DNA of 6,138 nt from Desulfobacterales bacterium. GTDB taxonomy: Bacteria; Desulfobacterota; DSM-4660; Desulfatiglandales; Desulfatiglandaceae. The notes under the pieces are model-generated. The model searched no databases. It saw only the letters and a program-made list of their open reading frames with translations, and had not been told where the DNA came from. The translations under genes and the position numbers were made by a program. The DNA lies in the NCBI GenBank assembly GCA_022013615.1, contig JAKLQB010000291.1, positions 1 through 6,138 on the forward strand, written 5' to 3'. Position 1 is the stretch's first letter; every line of letters starts with the position of its first letter. This document shows, piece after piece, positions 1-5,451 of this stretch.

Positions 1-1018
1 CAGGGGAAATCCTCGTATCAACAAACGCGCACGATATAAGGCAAAATATAGTATAGAAAACAATATACAGGGTGATAGGAAAGCCTATCAAGAGGGAGAA
101 AAACGTGAAATGGCGAAAAAGGCCGTGTCTGTCTGTCCTTAAAGAGAACTCCCTCAGTACATTTCCTGGCCTGGAGAGAAAATCCTTGAGCGGTGTCTCT
201 AAAATTGTCTTGCCCTTATTCTTAAAACTCAGGATGTTCTCCTGTTCCGCTATGATCAGATCGACCACTGCATTTCCTTTTATGTCAAGGTAGTCGTGAC
301 TGATTAGCTTTTTTTCCAAAAGGCCTGCAATGGTCTTTTTATTAATATGTTCGAGGCTGCAGGTCTTGAGTGTCTTCTGGTCCAGAGATTTGAATACTTC
401 CGCAGGGTAGAGTGTATACTTATAATAAAAATCATTGATCTTCATCCCGAAGCTATTGGAAAGCAGCAGATTGTCTCTGAGGCCCACAAACAGGTGGCTG
501 TCCGCCTGAGACATCCATAAGACTGTCAGCACTATTAGCGGTATAAGGTGAACTATTTCTTTTAACCAGACCCTTTGGCCTCTCCGGGCGGGCAGCCACC
601 TCAAAGCGGGCACAAAGACTATAATGGGTATAAGAAAAAAATAGGAAGTTACTATGGGGCAGAAGCCCTTTAGATTCACTCCCGCAAGCAATCCTATCCA
701 GGGAACCAGGAACAGTAGCAGAAGAATTTTCTTGCGTGAAAAAAGACGGTCCCAAATCCAGGCCGCAGCGAGCGTGAGGAGGGAGAGCCCGGCACCTAAA
801 CTCAGAGTAAAAAAAATCCCCCCGAAGAAGGCAGGGCTTAATTCCAGGAGTCCCTGCATGATCCTCTGGTTTGGTATGGTCAGGTAACCGGCATTCCTGA
901 TGCTAATGAGAGAATGGTAAAGCCCGGCGTTGGACAGATAGACCTGTATGGTGGCAATAATCTGAGCCGTAAGCAGTCCCAGGAGAAGCACTTTTGCAAC
1001 GTATAAACACCTGCTCAT
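1..1018 (-). CDS. Unidentified multi-spanning membrane protein, 3' end beyond window
   Basis: An open frame of 339 codons runs on the minus strand from ATG at 1018 to the window edge without a stop, so the C-terminus is missing. I do not recognise the family. Hydrophobic segments lie at about residues 5-26, 64-88, 97-115, 121-140, 153-170 and 305-332, which suggests at least six membrane spans. Between spans five and six lies a soluble region of about 135 residues (171-304), rich in Lys, Asp and Leu, that could be a sensory or extracytoplasmic domain. No catalytic motif is visible. The start is chosen because an in-frame ATG directly precedes the first hydrophobic segment; the upstream CAGGTT gives only a weak ribosome site. 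The gene diverges from the V4R/two-component operon and shares its intergenic region. The coding call is secure from length and membrane pattern; the function is unknown. Confidence 0.8.
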   Translation of the reverse strand, partial: MSRCLYVAKVLLLGLLTAQIIATIQVYLSNAGLYHSLISIRNAGYLTIPNQRIMQGLLELSPAFFGGIFFTLSLGAGLSLLTLAAAWIWDRLFSRKKILLLLFLVPWIGLLAGVNLKGFCPIVTSYFFLIPIIVFVPALRWLPARRGQRVWLKEIVHLIPLIVLTVLWMSQADSHLFVGLRDNLLLSNSFGMKINDFYYKYTLYPAEVFKSLDQKTLKTCSLEHINKKTIAGLLEKKLISHDYLDIKGNAVVDLIIAEQENILSFKNKGKTILETPLKDFLSRPGNVLREFSLRTDRHGLFRHFTFFSLLIGFPITLYIVFYTIFCLISCAFVDTRISP

Positions 1019-1072
1019 TTCATAACCTGCAATCAGTCAATCAGGGATATGCCGAATGCTTTCGGAAATACT

Positions 1073-1102
1073 ATTATCACATTTCTACACAAGATGGGTC
1101 AA
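1073..1102 (-). promoter_or_regulatory. Predicted sigma-70 promoter of the divergent membrane-protein gene
   Basis: Reading the minus strand, a -35 box TTGACC (1102-1097) is followed by an 18-base spacer and a -10 box GATAAT (1078-1073), five of six matches to each consensus. Transcription would start near 1066 and give a leader of about 48 nt before the ATG at 1018. This leader contains a small perfect hairpin (stem CCGAA/TTCGG at 1052-1065, 4-nt loop). The hairpin is too short to be called a riboswitch and has no T-run. Prediction is from consensus match and position only. Confidence 0.55.
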
Positions 1103-1165
1103 GGATGAGAATTATCGGCCAGCAATAAGCCTAAAATGCAAGTTAATGGCCGTATCAATTTTTTA

Positions 1166-1193
1166 TTGACTTTCATTTCCTTTTATATAAAAC
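1166..1193 (+). promoter_or_regulatory. Tentative promoter of the V4R/two-component operon
   Basis: A -35 like TTGACT (1166-1171) lies in an AT-rich stretch. The best-placed -10 is TAAAAC (1188-1193, 16-base spacer); TATAAA at 1186-1191 is a better hexamer but leaves only a 14-base spacer. Either would start transcription at about 1198-1202, a few bases before the cobalamin-type RNA element. That spacing is what a riboswitch-controlled leader needs and supports the assignment. The -10 choice is uncertain. Confidence 0.4.
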
Positions 1194-1207
1194 TTAAATA
1201 ATTGTTC

Positions 1208-1309
1208 AGGTGCTCGTGTAGCTCAATAGGGAACCCCGTTAAAGTCGGGGACGGACCCGCCGCTGTAGTCCCGACCTTTTCTTTGTCCAAAAGAAAAGGA
1301 AACCTTTTT
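1208..1309 (+). promoter_or_regulatory. Cobalamin-riboswitch-like leader RNA, 5' core conserved, 3' half atypical
   Basis: Positions 1208-1266 follow the 5' half of the cobalamin riboswitch in order: an opening AGGT, a small GCT/AGC stem (1212-1222), the AATAGGGAA box (1225-1233), stem P5 CCCCG/CGGGG (1234-1250) closing a TTAAAGT loop, and the hallmark CGGACCCGCCGCTGT (1252-1266). GGG (1229-1231) can pair with CCC (1256-1258) as P4. The 3' parts of the classical element, the GCCACTG joining segment, the GGGAAG box and a full B12 box, are not found. Instead a 10-bp hairpin (1275-1299) and AGGAAACCT follow. AGGT (1208-1211) could close with ACCT at 1274-1277 or 1302-1305. It lies on the correct strand upstream of an operon that ends in a B12-type radical SAM gene. 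It may be a compact variant or a degenerate remnant; the ligand is inferred from family resemblance. Confidence 0.6.
1275..1309 (+). promoter_or_regulatory. Two mutually exclusive hairpins, possible expression platform
   Basis: CCTTTTCTTT (1275-1284) pairs perfectly over 10 bp with AAAGAAAAGG (1290-1299) across a 5-nt loop. The last six bases of the second arm, AAAAGG (1294-1299), can instead pair with CCTTTT (1303-1308) across an AAA loop. The second hairpin has no separate T-tract, because the T-run 1305-1309 forms its own 3' arm, and it is AT-rich and short, so it would be a poor intrinsic terminator. The overlap means only one hairpin can form at a time, as in a regulatory switch. Low GC in both stems keeps confidence modest. 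Confidence 0.35.
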
Positions 1310-1404
1310 AACATTAACTCACTGATTAATTCGGCCTTCTTCATCAAGAAAACCCTGGCTATTTTCGAAAAAACGATGCGAGGTTTATGGCATCTGTTCC
1401 ATTT
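1310..1404 (+). other. Leader between RNA element and first gene, no feature recognised
   Basis: This AT-rich part of the 5' leader shows no gene, strong hairpin or terminator. A 17-codon frame from ATG 1376 to a stop at 1427-1429 overlaps the start of the next gene, but has no ribosome site and is not called. Confidence 0.4.
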
Positions 1405-1411
1405 GAAAGGA
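1405..1411 (+). promoter_or_regulatory. Ribosome binding site setting the first V4R start at ATG 1416
   Basis: GAAAGGA ends four bases before ATG 1416 but only one base before the in-frame GTG 1413, so ATG 1416 is the better start. The AAAGG core (1406-1410) is exactly complementary to CCTTT at 1303-1307 in the upstream leader, so translation could be gated by that segment. Confidence 0.6.
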
Positions 1412-1415
1412 CGTG

Positions 1416-1940
1416 ATGAAGCACATTGACTGGCGAAGTGAACTTGCTCGTGAAGGCCATCGAGTCATTCTTTCCGGCCTTCCCATTGCGATGCACTGTC
1501 ATCATTACAATATCAATCTGCACAAGATGGTGGAAGATACCCTTGGCGAAGAAGGCATCCATCTGCTGGTCGAGGCGGCAGAGATGGTGAGTTATTACGG
1601 CTTCCAGTCCCTCCTTAAGCAATATAAACAGATCAAAACAATCAAATCAAAGTTAGAGCTTGCAGGGACTATATACCAGAATTGCGGACTCGGTATCCTC
1701 CTATTTAAAAAGGTAGGCCCCACCGGCGGAAGAATTATGAGCCTGTCCAGCCATCATGTGACAGGCTGGCTTTCCAAGCACGGGCGACGGGAAACACCGG
1801 GCTGTCATTTTTCCCGGGGGTGGATCGCCGGTGTAATGGGAGTAATTTACAATCACCCTCCTGGATCCTATACGGTGGAAGAGAAGGAATGCAAAATGAT
1901 GCGCAGGGATGAGTGCATCTTCCTGGTTAAGGAGCGTTAA
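1416..1940 (+). CDS. Stand-alone V4R-domain protein, probable small-molecule sensor (first of pair)
   Basis: This is a 174-residue soluble protein with no signal peptide or membrane segment. The C-terminal half (about residues 105-172) has the V4R (4-vinyl reductase) pattern: a THG-like region with H113/H114 and GW, then C130 followed by aromatic and Gly residues, then E156-x2-C159-x7-C167 and Phe. In the phenol-sensing activators MopR/DmpR, the equivalent C, E, C and C bind zinc, and the domain builds the aromatic ligand pocket. The N-terminal half has a histidine-rich HCHHYN motif (27-32) and a helical segment GEEGIHLLVEAA (44-55) that is echoed in the next gene. The stop is directly followed by that gene's start. 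The likely role is ligand sensing or a partner of the downstream kinase; ligand and partner are inferred. An enzymatic role like that once proposed for BchJ is less likely here. Confidence 0.75.
   Translation: MKHIDWRSELAREGHRVILSGLPIAMHCHHYNINLHKMVEDTLGEEGIHLLVEAAEMVSYYGFQSLLKQYKQIKTIKSKLELAGTIYQNCGLGILLFKKVGPTGGRIMSLSSHHVTGWLSKHGRRETPGCHFSRGWIAGVMGVIYNHPPGSYTVEEKECKMMRRDECIFLVKER
1929..1934 (+). promoter_or_regulatory. Ribosome binding site for a TTG start
   Basis: AAGGAG lies inside the end of the first V4R gene, six bases before TTG 1941. It supports the rare TTG start over the in-frame ATG at 1977, which has no comparable site. Confidence 0.65.
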
Positions 1941-2555
1941 TTGACCATTGACGGGAGCAAAATAATTCATGCAGTAATGGAAGGGAGCCGGATCCGAGAT
2001 GCAAAGGGTATTATCCCCCTTTTTGGCGTCTATCTCTCTCTTTTTTTCGTGCAGTATTACAATAAACTCTCTTTTGAATTTGAAAAGAAGATGGGAAAAA
2101 CTCGGGAAAAAGAGGCGGAGAAGTTACTCATTGAAGCGGCCCAGGAATGTGGCTATGCCACCTTTCAGGGTATCCGCAATTCAAGAGAATGGGAAGAACT
2201 CGTAGTTCCCATGATTGGAAACAGAGAGGACCAGATTTTCAGTTTTGCAGCGGTGGCTGTGGCATTTGGCTGGGGTGACCTCGAGGTAAAAGAATTGATT
2301 CCCCGGGAGAACCTCACGATCCGTGTTAGTGATTCATACGAAGCCACCGGTTATTTAGAGCTTCACGGCCATTCAGATTCAGGAAAATGTTATATGCTTC
2401 GTGGGGTTACCGGTGCCTTTATGGACCTCCTCTATGGCGAGGATTACCCCGACGGGTGTTTTAACTTTATGGCTGAAGAACCATTTTGCCGGGCCAAAGG
2501 AGATCTTTACTGTGAGTTCATTGCTCGAAGATCATCTGATCAGCGCATCCCTTAA
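1941..2555 (+). CDS. Stand-alone V4R-domain protein, second of tandem pair, TTG start
   Basis: The 204-residue soluble product is a divergent paralogue of the preceding protein. Both share an N-terminal YN motif (Y40-N41 here) and a LLIEAA helix (62-67) followed by a GY/GF turn. Both also share the V4R core: TGYLELHG (136-143), C150 aligned with C130 of the first protein, then E180-x2-C183-x7-C191-x-F. This is the complete zinc-ligand set known from MopR-type V4R domains. The histidines of the HCHHYN motif in the first copy are replaced (FVQYYN), so the two probably differ in ligand or task. The TTG start follows immediately on the upstream stop and has a strong AAGGAG. The last 44 bases overlap the kinase gene. 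It is likely a sensory subunit acting with the first copy, perhaps as a heterodimer; this is inference. Confidence 0.72.
   Translation: MTIDGSKIIHAVMEGSRIRDAKGIIPLFGVYLSLFFVQYYNKLSFEFEKKMGKTREKEAEKLLIEAAQECGYATFQGIRNSREWEELVVPMIGNREDQIFSFAAVAVAFGWGDLEVKELIPRENLTIRVSDSYEATGYLELHGHSDSGKCYMLRGVTGAFMDLLYGEDYPDGCFNFMAEEPFCRAKGDLYCEFIARRSSDQRIP
2496..2502 (+). promoter_or_regulatory. Ribosome binding site fixing the kinase start at GTG 2512
   Basis: AAAGGAG stands nine bases before GTG 2512 and lies within the second V4R gene. It argues against the ATG at 2401, from which 37 extra residues would be read out of frame through the conserved V4R end. The next in-frame ATG is at about 2707, inside the Cys-rich domain. 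Confidence 0.7.
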
Positions 2556-4794
2556 AAAAAGGGATACCATTAACGGACGGGCCTGCTGGGAATTTCTGTC
2601 CTGTTCCAAGGTACTCTGCCCTGCTCACAGCAAGAGTGAATCAGACTGCTGGCTTATCCCCAGGACACAATGCAGTAATTACATTGGAGAGGATTTTTTT
2701 AAAAAAATGTCCAGCTGTTTGGCTTGCCCCTATTTCAAGGCCAAGGGAGAGAATCACTCTCGGGGCCATGACCATTTTCTCGCGGATCAGGTTCAGAGAT
2801 ACAATTTCAAGGCACTGGAACAGATATATCAGAAGGAAGAGAGCTTTATTGAGATCCTGAACCGTATCCCCGACGGGCTATTCACCACGGATGCGGAGTG
2901 GCGGATTACCTACTTTAATCCTGCTGCTGAGAAGATTACAGGCTTTTCTGCATATGATGCAGTGGGTATGTATTGTAAGGATGTCTTTAAGAACACAATC
3001 TGCGAAACCGATTGTGCCCTCAAACGGGCTGTAGCCGAAAAAAGCGACATCCACAATCGGGAGTATGAGATTACCAACATTGATGGCAAACAGGTACCCA
3101 TTATATGTTCCACTTCCGCCTTTCGCGATAGTTTGGGAAATATTACAGGTGGTATTGAGATATTTAAAGATATTACAGAACTGAAGAGGCTGCAGGAAGA
3201 GATTGCAAAAAGGGAGAGGAAATACCGTCGAATCTTTGAAGGCAGCCGCGAAATGATCTATACAACGAATGAGCCCGGGAAGATTCTGGCTGTGAACCAG
3301 GCCGGGGTGGAAATGTTGGGATATAAAAGGAAGGATGAGCTATTGGGGATCGACCATGCAGAGCGGCTCTACTTTAAACCCAGTGACCGGGACAGGTTTA
3401 TAAAGAGAATAAATCATGAGGGATTCGTTAAGGACTATGAGGTCGATTTCAAGAAACGCGACGGCTCCCCTATTCATGTCTTGATATCAAGCCGGAGATA
3501 CGAAAACCTGGAGACCGGCGATATTGAGTACGAGGGGATTATCAAGGACATCACACGACGAAAGCGTGCAGAAGATGTCCTCAAGCAGCGGAACCTGGAA
3601 CTCTCTATTTTAAACAACATTGCTCTGACCTTGAACCTCACAAGGGACCTGAACCACATCCTGACGAAGACCCTGGAACACGTACTAAAGGTTCTGGGCT
3701 TAAAACGCGCGGCAATCTTCCTAATTAACAGAGAAGAAAAAACGGCCAGGCTTCAAGTGAGACAGGGCCTTCCCGGGGAAGATACCGAGAACGAAGATAA
3801 GATCATCTTCAAAGATACCCTACTTATGCAACACATCGTAAAAGAGAAGACGCTGCTCACCCCTGAACCGGCTTTCCCCTGTTTCCGGGCAAGATATAAA
3901 ACCATAAAAGGCAGAACTTCCCGCTGGTTATCCTGCTTTCTCATCACCTTTAAAGGAAGGGCGGTCGGGTTTTTTGGGCTGGATATCCCGTCCACTCGAA
4001 ATCTGAGCGACCACGAGATCCATCTTTTGGGTTCTCTTGGGAACTATCTCGGTGGGGCCATTGAGAACACCCAGCTCACAGATACAATTCGTCTCCATCA
4101 ACAGGAATTGCGGAGGCTTACGGAGAAACTGTTCCAGAGACAGGAAGAGGAACGACGCCGTATCGCCCGGGAGCTACATGATGAGGCCGGACAGGCACTG
4201 ACAGCCATAAAATTGGGCCTGGATAGGTTGGAAGAGAATGTGACCTCAAAGCCTGAGCATCTCAAAAAGGACATCAGCGAGATCCGAAAGATGATCACTC
4301 GAACGGCATCGGAAATGAGGCGCCTCTCATATCGCCTTCACCCCACCCTGTTGAGCGATCTCGGGCTGGAGCCTGCACTGGAACTCTATTTTAAGGAGGT
4401 AAAGAATCACTCCGGTATGGAAATTGAGTTCCATATGGTAGGGTTTGATCAGCGGCTCGATGCTGACGTGGAGACCGTTCTCTATCGATTCAGCCAGGAG
4501 GCGCTCACAAACACTTTGAAACATGCGAATGCCCAGCATTTCCGTCTCTCCATTATAAAGAGCTACCCCAATATTATCTTCTTGGCTGAAGACGACGGGA
4601 TTGGATTCGATAGCAGAATTGTAAGAACGAATCAGATGAGTTTAGGGCTGCTTGGCATGCGGGAGAGGGCCTCTATGCTTGGCGGGACTTTACAGCTCCG
4701 AACCAAGCCCTCAGAGGGGACCCGGATTCGGATAGAGATACCCTTAACCGAGGCACATTGCTATGGTAAAACCCATAAGAATTCTGCTCGCTGA
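2512..4794 (+). CDS. Cytosolic NarL/DesK-type sensor histidine kinase (CW-PAS-PAS-GAF-HisKA_3-HATPase)
   Basis: The 760-residue protein has no membrane segment, so it should sense inside the cell. A Cys-rich domain (25-72) starts with CWE and carries Cys 25, 31, 36, 46, 54, 69 and 72, a pattern seen in deltaproteobacterial sensors that may bind metal. PAS 1 (about 111-225) has C155, C164 and C168; PAS 2 spans about 236-352; a GAF-like domain spans about 364-522. A helical linker (525-550) leads to HisKA_3 with phospho-acceptor H556 in ELHDEAGQ, which includes the HDxxxQ motif linked to phosphatase activity. The ATPase part has an N-box (QEALTN, 662-667), DDGIGFD (694-700) and LGLLGMRER (711-719). 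The start GTG is chosen for its ribosome site. The gene overlaps the second V4R gene by 44 nt and the regulator by 32 nt. The regulator is its probable partner; the signal is unknown. Confidence 0.92.
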   Translation: MSSLLEDHLISASLKKRDTINGRACWEFLSCSKVLCPAHSKSESDCWLIPRTQCSNYIGEDFFKKMSSCLACPYFKAKGENHSRGHDHFLADQVQRYNFKALEQIYQKEESFIEILNRIPDGLFTTDAEWRITYFNPAAEKITGFSAYDAVGMYCKDVFKNTICETDCALKRAVAEKSDIHNREYEITNIDGKQVPIICSTSAFRDSLGNITGGIEIFKDITELKRLQEEIAKRERKYRRIFEGSREMIYTTNEPGKILAVNQAGVEMLGYKRKDELLGIDHAERLYFKPSDRDRFIKRINHEGFVKDYEVDFKKRDGSPIHVLISSRRYENLETGDIEYEGIIKDITRRKRAEDVLKQRNLELSILNNIALTLNLTRDLNHILTKTLEHVLKVLGLKRAAIFLINREEKTARLQVRQGLPGEDTENEDKIIFKDTLLMQHIVKEKTLLTPEPAFPCFRARYKTIKGRTSRWLSCFLITFKGRAVGFFGLDIPSTRNLSDHEIHLLGSLGNYLGGAIENTQLTDTIRLHQQELRRLTEKLFQRQEEERRRIARELHDEAGQALTAIKLGLDRLEENVTSKPEHLKKDISEIRKMITRTASEMRRLSYRLHPTLLSDLGLEPALELYFKEVKNHSGMEIEFHMVGFDQRLDADVETVLYRFSQEALTNTLKHANAQHFRLSIIKSYPNIIFLAEDDGIGFDSRIVRTNQMSLGLLGMRERASMLGGTLQLRTKPSEGTRIRIEIPLTEAHCYGKTHKNSAR

Positions 4795-5425
4795 AGATCA
4801 TACAATTGTTCGTCAGGGATTGGCCCGTCTGTTGGAAGACCAGCCTGACCTCAAGGTTGTCGGCGAGGCCACCAACGGTCGAATGGCCATGGAAAAGGCC
4901 ATTGAATTAAAACCGGACATCGTCATACTGGATATCACCATGCCCCTTATGAACGGGATCGAGGCAGCCAAGAGAATCAGGAAGGAATTACCCCAGACCA
5001 AGATACTGATCCTCTCCATGTACTCCCACGAACATTATATTCATGAACTGCTCGAGACGGGTATTTCAGGGTACCTCCTTAAGGACTCCAGTGGCCGCGA
5101 CATCATAAAGGCCATTCAGGCAGCAATGAGGGATGAGACCTTTTTAAGTCCAACCATATCCAAAAAGCTTGTGGATACATATCTCTCTCCCAGGAAGAGT
5201 TCATCCAGGGAAGAGCGTTACAAACAGCTATCCAACAGGGAGAGGGAGGTGTTTCAGCTTATTGCGGAAGGCCACTCCACAAGGGAGATCGCTGACATGC
5301 TGTTTGTGAGCGTGAGCACTGTGAAATCCCACCGAAGCAATATTATGGAAAAACTCGGGATTTACAACACTATTAAACTTGTTCATTTTGCCATCCAACT
5401 CGGGTTGGTGGACCCTGATCTTTAA
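4763..5425 (+). CDS. LuxR/NarL-family response regulator
   Basis: The 220-residue protein has a receiver domain (about 5-122) with acidic pair E11/D12, phospho-acceptor D57 in ILDITMP, S85 and K107, all the residues needed for phosphotransfer. A linker leads to a LuxR-type helix-turn-helix (about 154-210) with LSNREREVFQLIAEG and the recognition region STVKSHRSNIMEKLG. This is the usual length and order for NarL/FixJ-type transcription regulators. ATG 4763 lies within the end of the kinase gene, preceded by GAGG (4750-4753) with a 9-base gap, so the pair is probably translationally coupled. Its targets are unknown. The operon's own promoter, the divergent membrane-protein gene or the downstream radical SAM gene are candidates, but no clear inverted-repeat operator was seen. 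Confidence 0.95.
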   Translation: MVKPIRILLAEDHTIVRQGLARLLEDQPDLKVVGEATNGRMAMEKAIELKPDIVILDITMPLMNGIEAAKRIRKELPQTKILILSMYSHEHYIHELLETGISGYLLKDSSGRDIIKAIQAAMRDETFLSPTISKKLVDTYLSPRKSSSREERYKQLSNREREVFQLIAEGHSTREIADMLFVSVSTVKSHRSNIMEKLGIYNTIKLVHFAIQLGLVDPDL

Positions 5426-5451
5426 ATACTATCCATCAGGTCTCTAACTCT

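Noticed and set aside
453..755. Minus-strand frame of 100 codons
   Set aside because: It is an out-of-frame shadow of the longer membrane-protein gene on the same strand; that frame is open across 1018 bases with a clear membrane pattern.
1211..1280. tRNA-like string GTAGCTCAAT followed by a GC-rich stem
   Set aside because: It recalls a tRNA D-arm, but there is no acceptor stem, anticodon arm or T-arm, and the AATAGGGAA and ACCCGCCGCTGT boxes fit the cobalamin riboswitch core.
1303..1309. T-run as an intrinsic terminator
   Set aside because: The adjacent hairpins are AT-rich and the T-run is part of a stem, so a true terminator cannot be claimed; it is kept only as a possible switch element.
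1202..1429. Plus-strand open frame of 75 codons through the leader
   Set aside because: It crosses the riboswitch-like RNA, has no ribosome site and no coding character. The short ATG 1376 sub-frame (17 codons) also lacks a ribosome site.
2401..2511. Upstream extension of the kinase to ATG 2401
   Set aside because: The added 37 residues only mirror the conserved V4R end in another frame, and the strong AAAGGAG before GTG 2512 marks the real start.
5426..5451. Terminator or promoter between the regulator and the radical SAM gene
   Set aside because: The 26-nt gap holds no stem with a T-run and no convincing -35/-10 pair.
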